DNA of 26,557 bases from Clostridia bacterium (GTDB taxonomy: Bacteria > Bacillota > Clostridia > Oscillospirales > CAG-272): positions 1 to 26,557 of the forward strand of contig CAAEBS010000100.1 of assembly GCA_900754175.1 (NCBI GenBank), written 5' to 3'. The position numbers and the translations under genes are program-made. Under the pieces are notes generated by a model. That model worked only from the letters and a program-made list of their open reading frames with translations. It did not search any database and was not told the DNA's origin. Of the stretch, positions 7,852 through 14,802 are shown piece after piece. How positions within the stretch are numbered: position 1 is the stretch's first letter; each line of letters starts with the position of its first letter.

Positions 7852-7880
7852 ATTATATCACAAAATCGGCAGAAGAACAA
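7852..7880 (-). promoter_or_regulatory. Sigma-A promoter of the DUF4177 gene
   Basis: On the minus strand, TTGTTC (7875-7880) is followed by 17 bp and TATAAT (7852-7857), with a TGTGA extension just upstream of the -10. The -35 lies in the loop of the dyad 7864-7896. Confidence 0.75.
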
Positions 7881-7896
7881 TGCCTCTCTGCCGATT
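7864..7896 (-). terminator. Dyad after dut overlapping the next promoter
   Basis: AATCGGCAGA and TCTGCCGATT form a perfect 10-bp stem with a 13-nt loop, starting 21 bp past the dut stop codon. A short TTTTG run follows on the minus strand. It could end the nrdD-nrdG-dut transcript, but it also contains the -35 and part of the spacer of the DUF4177 promoter, so an operator role is possible. Confidence 0.5.
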
Positions 7897-7917
7897 CTTG
7901 GAATTTTTATCCCTTTT

Positions 7918-8361
7918 TCAGTGTCTGCCGGTGGACCCGAAGCCTCCCACGCCCCGCACGGTATCGGAAAGCTCGTCCACTACCGTAAATTCGGCGCTCA
8001 GGAAAGGCGTAAACACGATCTGTGCGATCCGCTCTCCCGGCTCCACCACCTGCGGCTCCTTGCCGTGATTGTGAAGCGCCACCATGATTTCGCCCCGGTA
8101 ATCGCTGTCGATCACCCCGACCTTGTTTGCCGGCGCCACGCCACGCTTGCAGGCAAGCCCGCTTCTGGCGTAGACCAGACCGACCAGACCCGCCGGGATC
8201 TCCATGGCAATGCCGGTGTGAACCAGCCGTGTTTCTCCGGGGGCAAGCGTAAACGCCTCCGGCTCGCAGGCGTACAGATCGGCGCCCGCCGCATATTCAG
8301 AGCCGTAAGTAGGGGTAACGGCGTTGGGATTCAGTTTCTTGATGTTCATCGGAAAGCTCAT
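7918..8361 (-). CDS. dut: dUTP diphosphatase (dUTPase)
   Basis: The enzyme hydrolyses dUTP to dUMP and pyrophosphate, keeping uracil out of DNA and feeding dTMP synthesis. At 147 residues it has all five trimeric dUTPase motifs: AGADLYA (25-31), ARSGLA (65-70), GVIDSDYRGE (82-91, catalytic Asp85), GERIAQIVF (109-117) and the C-terminal arm RGVGGFGSTG (136-145). The start at 8361 is preferred because an AAAGG site precedes it and 20 further open codons upstream lack dUTPase similarity. It is the last gene after nrdD and nrdG, and all three serve deoxynucleotide supply. Confidence 0.96.
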   Translation of the reverse strand: MSFPMNIKKLNPNAVTPTYGSEYAAGADLYACEPEAFTLAPGETRLVHTGIAMEIPAGLVGLVYARSGLACKRGVAPANKVGVIDSDYRGEIMVALHNHGKEPQVVEPGERIAQIVFTPFLSAEFTVVDELSDTVRGVGGFGSTGRH

Positions 8362-8408
8362 ATTTTTTACCTTTCGTTTTTCGTATTCTGTTTCCGGTCG
8401 TCGCTGGG

Positions 8409-8927
8409 TCAACCCTCCCACAGCACCGGCTCGTCGGCGGAAAGGGATTTTTTTACGTCAAGGATCCGCTGATTGGAGGATCCACGGAACCGAAGATTGA
8501 GGTCTTTCTTTTCCTCCACAAATTCTCCGTCCACCAGAATATCAATGCACGCAAGCATCCGGTCGGTAACCGCCGCATCGCCAAGCCGATGCTCCCGCAT
8601 CTGCTCCAACGTATAGCCGGAATAGCACCAGACCGTTTTCCCGGGGAAGGTTTTCCGGATGCGCTCCAGAAAAGGCGCCAGCACTACCTGATTGCACGGC
8701 TCAAACGGTTCCCCGCCGAGCAGAGACAGCCCCCGGATATAGTCCGGGGAAAGCGCCCGGATCAGCTCCTCCTCGGTTTCGGCGGTAAACGGCTGACCGT
8801 AGGAAAAATCCCACGCCTCCGCATTGAAACAGCCCTTGCAGTGATGCGTGCATCCGCTGACGAAAAGCGACACCCGGACGCCGGGACCGTTTGCCACGTC
8901 GTGGCGCTTTATGGTTGCATAATTCAT
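8409..8927 (-). CDS. nrdG: Anaerobic ribonucleoside-triphosphate reductase activating protein (radical SAM)
   Basis: NrdG uses a 4Fe-4S cluster and S-adenosylmethionine to place the glycyl radical on NrdD. This 172-residue protein has the radical SAM cysteines CTHHCKGC (Cys26, Cys30, Cys33) after the usual NGPGVRVSLFVSGC segment, and a GGEPF motif near residue 71. Length is normal for the family. The ATG at 8927 lies 9 bp after the nrdD stop codon, so the two are cotranscribed and probably coupled. Neighbouring dut follows after 47 bp. Confidence 0.96.
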   Translation of the reverse strand: MNYATIKRHDVANGPGVRVSLFVSGCTHHCKGCFNAEAWDFSYGQPFTAETEEELIRALSPDYIRGLSLLGGEPFEPCNQVVLAPFLERIRKTFPGKTVWCYSGYTLEQMREHRLGDAAVTDRMLACIDILVDGEFVEEKKDLNLRFRGSSNQRILDVKKSLSADEPVLWEG

Positions 8928-8936
8928 ATCTTTGCC

Positions 8937-11063
8937 TTACAGATGCAGCACTCTCGCTTTGATTTCCTTGGTCTTGCCCACGTTCCAGAAGTTTTCGCCC
9001 AGATATCCGCAGGTGCGGCGGGTCACGTTCATCCGCTTCTGGTCCTTGTTGTGGCACACCGGGCACTCCCACTCGTTGTTGTCGTTGATGAGAATCTCCC
9101 CGTCAAAGCCGCACACGTGGCAATAGTCGCTCTTGGTATTGAACTCGGCGTACTGAATGTTGTCGTAGATAAACTTGACGACCTCCTCCAGAGCGTCGAG
9201 ATTGTGCCGCATATTCGGAATCTCCACGTAGGAGATAGCGCCGCCAGACGATATCGTCTGGAACTGGCTTTCAAAGGCGAACTTGCTGAAAGCGTCGATA
9301 TGCTCCCGCACGTCCACGTGATAGGAGTTGGTGTAATAGCCCTTGTCGGTAACGTCCGGAATCTCGCCGAAGCGCTCCCGGTCGATCCGGGCAAAGCGAT
9401 AGCACAGCGATTCCGCCGGCGTCCCGTACAGTCCGAAGCCCAGTCCGGTTTCGGCTTTCCACTCCTCGCATTTTTCCCGCATATGCTTCATGACCCGAAG
9501 CGCAAAATCCAATCCCTTGGGGTCGGTGTGCGAAACGCCGGTCATCAGCTTGGTCACCTCGTAAAGACCGATATAGCCGAGCGAAATGGTGGAATATCCG
9601 CCATGCAGGTACTTGTCGATCTTTTCGCCCTTTTCCAGGCGGGCGATCGCACCGTACTGCCAGTGCACGGGGCTGGTGTCGGAAAGCGTTCCCTCCAGCG
9701 CCTCGTGGCGACAGATCAGAGCACGCTTGCAGAGTGCCAGCCGCTCGTCAAAGAGCTTCCAGAAGATCTCCTCCTCGCCTCTTGCCAGAATTCCGATCTG
9801 CGGCAGGTTGATGCTCACCACGCCCTGATTGAAACGTCCCTCAAATTTATATCTGCCGTTTTCGTCACGGTAGGGCGACAAAAAGGAGCGGCACCCCATA
9901 GGCGAGAACACGTTGCCCTCGTAGTTTTCCCGCATCTTCTTGGCGGAGATGTAGTCCGGGTACAGGCGCTTTGCCGAGCATTTTACGGCAAGGCGTGTGA
10001 TATAGTCGTATTTCCCGCCTTTCAGGCAGTTACATTCGTCCAGCACGTAAATAAGCTTCGGGAAAGCGGGTGTGACGTACACGCCTTTCTCGTTCTTGAT
10101 CCCCTCATAACGCTGATTGAGGATCTCCTCAATAATCATAGCGTTTTCTTCCACGTACTCGTCGTCTTCCCGGATGTACATGAAAAGCGTGACAAAAGGC
10201 GACTGACCGTTTGTGGTCATCAGCGTATTGATCTGGTACTGAATGGTCTGCACGCCCGAGCGAAGCTCATCCCGCAGTCTGGTCTCGGTGATCTTGCAGA
10301 GAACGTCCTCCGGAAGCTCGTCCCCGAAACGGTTCTTCAGCTGGCTGTAAAACTTTTCCCGGCTGCGGCGCAGATATTTGCCGAGGTGACCGATGTCCAC
10401 CGACTGCCCGCCGTACTGGGAGCTTGCCACCGCCGCAATGATCTGGGTCATGATGGTACACGCAACCTGAAAGGACTTGGGGCTTTCAATCATCTTGCCG
10501 TTCATCACGGTGCCGTTGTCCAGCATATCCCCGATGTTGATCAGACAGCAGTTGAAGATCGGCTGGAGAAAATAGTCGGCGTCGTGGAAGTGAAGAACGC
10601 CCTCGTCGTGCGCCTTGGAGATCTCCTCCGGCAAAAGGATACGCCGGGTAAGGTCTTTCGACACCTCTCCGGCGATCAGGTCACGCTGGGTGGACGCCAT
10701 CACGGCGTTTTTGTTGGAGTTTTCCTCCATCACGTCCTTGTTGGCGTTCTTGATCAGCGACAGAATTGAATCGTCGGTGGTGTTGGCGTGGCGGACCAGC
10801 GCCCGCTCATACCGGTAAATGATATATTTTTTGGAAAGGGTATACTTGCCCATAAGCATCAGGTCATGCTCCACCATGTCCTGGATATCCTCCACCAGAT
10901 ACCGATTCCTCTTTTTGCTCTCTATGTTATGTACGATCTGCTCGACCTGTTCTTCGGTTACACGGAAATCAGGGTCTACGGCTTCGTTTGCCTTACGGAT
11001 CGCCCGCTTGATCTTGTTGCGGTCAAATTCCACGGTCGTGCCGTCTCTTTTAATGACTTTCAC
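8937..11063 (-). CDS. nrdD: Anaerobic ribonucleoside-triphosphate reductase (class III)
   Basis: This 708-residue class III reductase makes deoxynucleotides without oxygen. An ATP-cone regulatory domain occupies residues ~1-90 (VIKRDGTTVEFD start). The large glycyl-radical barrel follows. Near the end are the zinc cysteines (648, 651, 667, 670) and the radical loop RRTCGYLG with Gly686. The start codon is GTG at 11063, supported by an AAAGGAGG ribosome site and by the family's N-terminus. It heads the operon with nrdG and dut. The promoter carries two NrdR-type boxes, so ATP/dATP-dependent repression by NrdR is likely. Confidence 0.97.
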   Translation of the reverse strand: MKVIKRDGTTVEFDRNKIKRAIRKANEAVDPDFRVTEEQVEQIVHNIESKKRNRYLVEDIQDMVEHDLMLMGKYTLSKKYIIYRYERALVRHANTTDDSILSLIKNANKDVMEENSNKNAVMASTQRDLIAGEVSKDLTRRILLPEEISKAHDEGVLHFHDADYFLQPIFNCCLINIGDMLDNGTVMNGKMIESPKSFQVACTIMTQIIAAVASSQYGGQSVDIGHLGKYLRRSREKFYSQLKNRFGDELPEDVLCKITETRLRDELRSGVQTIQYQINTLMTTNGQSPFVTLFMYIREDDEYVEENAMIIEEILNQRYEGIKNEKGVYVTPAFPKLIYVLDECNCLKGGKYDYITRLAVKCSAKRLYPDYISAKKMRENYEGNVFSPMGCRSFLSPYRDENGRYKFEGRFNQGVVSINLPQIGILARGEEEIFWKLFDERLALCKRALICRHEALEGTLSDTSPVHWQYGAIARLEKGEKIDKYLHGGYSTISLGYIGLYEVTKLMTGVSHTDPKGLDFALRVMKHMREKCEEWKAETGLGFGLYGTPAESLCYRFARIDRERFGEIPDVTDKGYYTNSYHVDVREHIDAFSKFAFESQFQTISSGGAISYVEIPNMRHNLDALEEVVKFIYDNIQYAEFNTKSDYCHVCGFDGEILINDNNEWECPVCHNKDQKRMNVTRRTCGYLGENFWNVGKTKEIKARVLHL

Positions 11064-11112
11064 AGAAAAACCTCCTTTGCTTTTCTCTCTTCTTTATTAT
11101 GGATTCGCCATA

Positions 11113-11141
11113 ATGATACCACATATTTTGTGCTGTGTCAA
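11113..11141 (-). promoter_or_regulatory. Sigma-A promoter of the nrdD operon
   Basis: On the minus strand, the consensus TTGACA (11136-11141) is followed by 17 bp and TATCAT (11113-11118). One NrdR-type box fills most of the spacer and a second lies just upstream of the -35. Confidence 0.85.
11118..11133. promoter_or_regulatory. NrdR box 1 (proximal)
   Basis: ACCACATATTTTGTGC matches the NrdR consensus ACACWATATWTWGTGT at 12 of 16 positions. It occupies the promoter spacer, so a bound repressor would block polymerase. Its start is 32 bp from that of box 2, about three helical turns, the usual pairing for NrdR. Confidence 0.75.
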
Positions 11142-11149
11142 GTGACAAA

Positions 11150-11165
11150 ACACAAGATATTGTGC
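11150..11165. promoter_or_regulatory. NrdR box 2 (distal)
   Basis: ACACAAGATATTGTGC matches the NrdR consensus at 14 of 16 positions. It lies immediately upstream of the -35 element and on the same helix face as box 1. Confidence 0.8.
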
Positions 11166-11301
11166 TTTTTTCTTTTTTTGTAGAAAAGTGCAAATGAGGG
11201 GAGCCCGCTTTATGGATTTTTCACAAAGCATAAAAAAAACAGCGGGGCATACAATGAAATAAGGGACAACCTCAACGCATAACAGGGAGGAATTTCGGCC
11301 A

Positions 11302-12213
11302 ATGGACGGAAAAAAGCATAGCTTTTTATACCGGTGTATGGCGCTTCTGCTTTGCCTTATACTGGCACTGGCGCAGAGCGGATGCGCCGGGAGGAAAAGC
11401 GGAGGTGAAGAAAGCAAAGAGAGTGAAGAAAGCGCCGCACCGGAAGCGGAAAACGACGGTTACCGGCTTTTTCTGGAGGAATGGCATTACCGCTTTTCGG
11501 GCGCTCCGGAGGCGCTGTCGGCAGAGGGTCAGTCGCTGACTCTGCGGCAGGGCGGACGCTACCGGATCAGCGGCTCGCTCACCGACGGCAGGCTGATCGT
11601 AGATGCGCCGCCGTGGGAAACGGTGCACCTTATTCTGGAGGGCGTAACGATCACCTGCCGCACGACAGAGCCGCTATGGATAAAAAGCGCCGCCTGCGTG
11701 ATTCTTGAAACCGCTCCGGGGAGTGTCAACAGTCTGAACGACTGTGAAACGGCGTCCGGCAGCCCGAGCGAAGATCCGCAGGGCAACGCAAAGTTCCCCC
11801 TTGCAGGGGAACCGTTTGCCGCCTGCCTGCGCTGTGACTGCCGGCTGATCGTGCAGGGGTCAGGCACGCTGAATCTTTCGGGGAAACGTGGAAACTCGCT
11901 GATAACCGGCGGCGATCTTTTCCTGGAGGGAGGGGTTCTCACGCTCAACGCCGTCCACACCGCCGCTCTGATTCACGGCAGTCTCCGGATTTCCGGCGGC
12001 AGGCTGAATATCACCTCTGCCGAAAACGGAGTTGCCGCCATAGGCTACGGCGGGTGGGAGGGCAACGTCCTTGTGGAGGGCGGCACGCTTGCCGTCGCCT
12101 GCCGGAACACTGCCGTCCTGTATTCCCACCGCACAAGCCTTCCCGAAAAGCAGGTGAGCTTCTTATGCCCGCAACCGATGCGGAAGCTCTCTCCTTACGC
12201 TTCTCCCTCCTGA
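11302..12213 (+). CDS. Cthe_2159-like carbohydrate-binding lipoprotein
   Basis: This 303-residue exported protein has a signal peptide (residues ~6-27, hydrophobic core LLLCLILALA) ending in SGC, consistent with lipidation at Cys28. The lipobox is imperfect, with Gln at -3. An acidic Ser/Glu linker follows, then a repetitive beta-strand region with the pattern GRYRISGSLTDGRLIVD...VHLILEGVTITC, typical of Cthe_2159-type beta-helix proteins that bind acidic polysaccharides. It is shorter than many relatives and ends without the Gly-rich tail common in them. GGGAGG lies 11 bp before the ATG. Its last 19 bp overlap the convergent amidase-domain gene. A role in binding cell-surface or plant polysaccharide is inferred from the family. 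Confidence 0.82.
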   Translation: MDGKKHSFLYRCMALLLCLILALAQSGCAGRKSGGEESKESEESAAPEAENDGYRLFLEEWHYRFSGAPEALSAEGQSLTLRQGGRYRISGSLTDGRLIVDAPPWETVHLILEGVTITCRTTEPLWIKSAACVILETAPGSVNSLNDCETASGSPSEDPQGNAKFPLAGEPFAACLRCDCRLIVQGSGTLNLSGKRGNSLITGGDLFLEGGVLTLNAVHTAALIHGSLRISGGRLNITSAENGVAAIGYGGWEGNVLVEGGTLAVACRNTAVLYSHRTSLPEKQVSFLCPQPMRKLSPYASPS

Positions 12214-12776
12214 GGGGAAAGCGAAATTCCCTCGATAAGGTTCTGATAGTCGGGCAACGAATCCAGTTGGATGCGCACCCCCTCAAAATGCAACACCCGC
12301 AGTCCGGCGTAGCGGTAAGTAGAAAGCGGGCGGTCGAGTGCGTCGTCCGACTGGGCGCATACGAGCACGTCGTCCTCGGTGATCTCGCTTATCAGGAGCG
12401 AATGGTAGAACACGCCCTCCCGGTTGGAAAGCTGGATCGCATCCCCGATCTCTACCTGGCTGCTTTCGGTGGCGACCACCGCATACGGTCCGGTTCCGCC
12501 GTTTTCCCGGACGAATTCCGGCGCTCCGGTCATAAAGCGGTAAAATTCCTGCACGCCCGACCATGCGGGGGCACGGTCCTCCTCGGACACGTAGTACCAG
12601 CCATAAGTGGGGGTAAAATTCATGACTCCGCCCCCGGCAAGCACGCATTGGGAAACAAAATTGGTGCAGTTCCCGCCACGCCCGGTAAAATCGGTAAACA
12701 GCGGATTGCGGGAAAGCGCCCAGCGGCGGGCATAGGCAACGGCACGCTCCCTGTCATACGGAAGATTGATCAGCAT
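12195..12776 (-). CDS. Amidase_6-domain protein (papain-like fold)
   Basis: This 193-residue protein consists almost entirely of an Amidase_6 domain: YDRERAVAYARRWAL at the start, GGNCTNFVSQCVLAGG with the predicted catalytic Cys near residue 36, TPTYGWYYV, and a later HSLLI segment giving the probable catalytic His. Members are putative cell-wall or peptide amidases; substrates are not established. No signal peptide is visible, unusual if it acts outside the cell. AGGAGG precedes the ATG at 12776. A possible -10 (TATACT) lies upstream without a clear -35. It overlaps the end of the convergent lipoprotein gene by 19 bp, with no terminator between them. Confidence 0.88.
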   Translation of the reverse strand: MLINLPYDRERAVAYARRWALSRNPLFTDFTGRGGNCTNFVSQCVLAGGGVMNFTPTYGWYYVSEEDRAPAWSGVQEFYRFMTGAPEFVRENGGTGPYAVVATESSQVEIGDAIQLSNREGVFYHSLLISEITEDDVLVCAQSDDALDRPLSTYRYAGLRVLHFEGVRIQLDSLPDYQNLIEGISLSPQEGEA

Positions 12777-12838
12777 AATGCTACCTCCTGTGGTTTTTCT
12801 GACAGTATATGCACGAATGTTGTGATTCGGGAGGTGAA

Positions 12839-12872
12839 CGGGGAAAACTTTTCTCCAGAAAAGTTTTCCCCG
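12839..12872. terminator. Terminator hairpin (dispersed repeat, copy 2)
   Basis: A perfect 16-bp stem with a CC loop lies after the TatD gene, which ends at 12899 (-). Its central 22 bp are identical to those of 3009-3040. It separates the TatD unit from the amidase-domain gene. Confidence 0.8.
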
Positions 12873-12898
12873 CTCTCACTCTCACTCCCGCTTCCACC

Positions 12899-13735
12899 CT
12901 ACTCGATTCCGAACAGGTCCTTGGCGTTGCGTGTGGTCTGCGAGACGATCGTTTCGTAGGAGACTCCACGGATCTCTGCCAGGGCGCAGGCGGTGTAGTA
13001 CAGTAAACCCGAATGATTCAGTCGCCCACGGTATGGGGTCGGCGCAAGGTAGGGACAGTCGGTCTCCAACAGGATCCGGTCATCCGGAATACTCTGTGCC
13101 ACCTGCCGCACCCGGTTGGCGTTCCGGAAAGTGACAACGCCGGAGAACGAGACGTACCAACCACGCCGTACCAGCTCCTGCGCCATTTCCGCACTTCCGC
13201 TGTAACTGTGAAAGACGCCACACACACCGGGGAATTCCCGCACCACGTCCACGCAGTCGCCGTGCGCCTCCCGGTCGTGCACGATCACGGGAAGAGAAAG
13301 CTTTTGCGCCAGCTCCATCTGGAGTCGGAAAAACTGTGCCTGCCGTTCCTTTTGCGTCGGTTGCACGTGATAGTCCAGCCCGATTTCACCGATCGCCACG
13401 ATCTTTCCGGTTTTGCGCTTTTCCGGCGTGTCGATAAGGTCGGCAATTTGCGCCACCGCCTGCTCCGGTGTGAGCGGGCAAAGCTGACCGTCCTCCGGGT
13501 GGTAGCCGACGGCGGCGTACATTCCGTCGTATTCCGCCGCCTGCCGGATGCACTGCCGGCTGTTTTCGGCGTTGGTTCCCACGTTGATTACCCCGATCAC
13601 GCCGTCGCCGAACACGTCCCGGCGGAGAATGACGTCCGCACCCTCCGACTCCGCCGCAAAGCGGGGGTCAAAATAGTGGGCGTGGGAGTCAAAGATCCCG
13701 GCGCACCGCCCCGTTCCTTTTTCTTCTGCTTCCAT
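12899..13735 (-). CDS. TatD family metal-dependent hydrolase
   Basis: This 278-residue TIM-barrel hydrolase of the TatD/YabD family acts as a DNase or phosphodiesterase. It shows FDSHAHYFD (metal ligands His18, His20), IGEIGLDYH with its Glu, VIVHDRE, GVFHSYSG and LLETDCPYLAP with the conserved Asp. Length is slightly above the usual ~255-260 because of a short N-terminal extension. The start at 13735 has AAAGGA upstream; a later start is possible but none gives a better site. In Bacillales and many Clostridia a tatD-family gene follows metG; here gpsA lies between. It follows gpsA by 12 bp and is probably cotranscribed with it. Confidence 0.93.
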   Translation of the reverse strand: MEAEEKGTGRCAGIFDSHAHYFDPRFAAESEGADVILRRDVFGDGVIGVINVGTNAENSRQCIRQAAEYDGMYAAVGYHPEDGQLCPLTPEQAVAQIADLIDTPEKRKTGKIVAIGEIGLDYHVQPTQKERQAQFFRLQMELAQKLSLPVIVHDREAHGDCVDVVREFPGVCGVFHSYSGSAEMAQELVRRGWYVSFSGVVTFRNANRVRQVAQSIPDDRILLETDCPYLAPTPYRGRLNHSGLLYYTACALAEIRGVSYETIVSQTTRNAKDLFGIE

Positions 13736-13747
13736 GGCTTTTCCTTT

Positions 13748-14704
13748 TCAGAATTCGTTTTTGATGCTTCGGTGGAAAAGGGCGTCAAGACTGGTTGCCG
13801 CATCTCTGCCCTCGTACAGGATCTCATAGACCGCCCGGCAGATGGGAAGCTCCACCCGGTACTTCTCCGAAAGACCCTGCATGGCTTTTGCCGTATAATA
13901 TCCCTCGGCAAGCAGGTCATACGGCTCCTGCCGCACCCACGCCTCGCCGAATTTCCGGTTGTGGCTGTACGGGGAGAACACGGTTGCCTCGTAATCCCCC
14001 AGGTGGCAAAGACCGTATGCCGAAAGCTCACTGCCGCCCATGGCGGAAATCAAGCGTCCGATCTCCCGGGTCCCCCTTGCCATCAGCGCCCCTTTCAGGG
14101 TAGAGAGCGAAAGACCGTCCAGAATACCCGCCGCAATGCCGATGACGTTTTTGGAGGCGGCGCCGATCTCGTTGCCAATCAGGTCGTTTCCGTAGTAAAA
14201 GCGGATCAGCTCACCGGAAAACGCATCGACGAGCATTTTCGTGACCTCGGGGTGATTTCCGTCGATTACCATGCAGTTGGGGATCCCGGCGTAGAATTCC
14301 TGCACGTGACCCGGACCCAGCCAAACGGCGATCCGGTTGTCCGGGGTGGTTTCCTGCTGTGCGACCTCCGAAAGGCGGCACAGGCTTCCCACTTCGATTC
14401 CTTTCATACAGAGAACGAAAATTTTATTGTGCAATCCGAGGGGAGCCAGCTCCCGCATAAAGCTCCGAAGTCCTTGGGAGGCAATGGAGATCACGATGAC
14501 CTCCGCATCGCAAAGGCAGGAAAGGCTGGTGTCAAGCGTTATCCGCTCCGGCAGGGAAAGAAGGTCGTTTCGCCGCTCTGCCAGAAACCGTTTCATGTGG
14601 GGAGAGCTTTCCCGACCGTACAGGGTGACCCGGTGTCCGGTCCTGTCCAGATACCATGCGATAAGAGAACCCCAGCGTCCGCAACCCGCAACCGCAATTT
14701 TCAT
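13748..14704 (-). CDS. gpsA: Glycerol-3-phosphate dehydrogenase [NAD(P)+]
   Basis: GpsA reduces dihydroxyacetone phosphate to sn-glycerol-3-phosphate, the backbone of phospholipids. This 318-residue protein starts with the Rossmann motif GCGRWG (residues 7-12). It contains the conserved GP segment LGPGHVQEF, the catalytic-lysine segment GAASKNVIGIAAG, and a late GDYEAT...SHNRKFG segment corresponding to the substrate-binding loop. The start at 14704 is chosen because the Rossmann fold begins there and AAAGGA precedes it; 67 further open codons upstream run through the metG-gpsA hairpin and are not coding. The glycerophosphodiester phosphodiesterase gene further right (18942-19667) also touches glycerol-3-phosphate metabolism. 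Confidence 0.95.
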   Translation of the reverse strand: MKIAVAGCGRWGSLIAWYLDRTGHRVTLYGRESSPHMKRFLAERRNDLLSLPERITLDTSLSCLCDAEVIVISIASQGLRSFMRELAPLGLHNKIFVLCMKGIEVGSLCRLSEVAQQETTPDNRIAVWLGPGHVQEFYAGIPNCMVIDGNHPEVTKMLVDAFSGELIRFYYGNDLIGNEIGAASKNVIGIAAGILDGLSLSTLKGALMARGTREIGRLISAMGGSELSAYGLCHLGDYEATVFSPYSHNRKFGEAWVRQEPYDLLAEGYYTAKAMQGLSEKYRVELPICRAVYEILYEGRDAATSLDALFHRSIKNEF

Positions 14705-14741
14705 CGTAAAAAATCCTTTCGTCAGACAATGGAAAATATCA

Positions 14742-14787
14742 GGGGCTGTTGCCGATGCGCAATCCGGCGCATCCGGGCAACAGCCCC
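14742..14787. terminator. Long hairpin between metG and gpsA
   Basis: A 12-bp stem (GGGGCTGTTGCC / GGCAACAGCCCC) continues, after a 2-nt bulge, into a 7-bp stem with a 6-nt loop. The T-run after it on the minus strand is weak (TGATATTTT), so it may only attenuate metG read-through into gpsA. Confidence 0.55.
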
Positions 14788-14802
14788 GTTGGCTTTTGAT
14801 TT

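Noticed and set aside
8589..10769. A 726-codon open frame on the + strand opposite nrdD and nrdG
   Set aside because: It covers well-conserved reductase genes in antisense and shows no protein-family features. It is a composition artefact.
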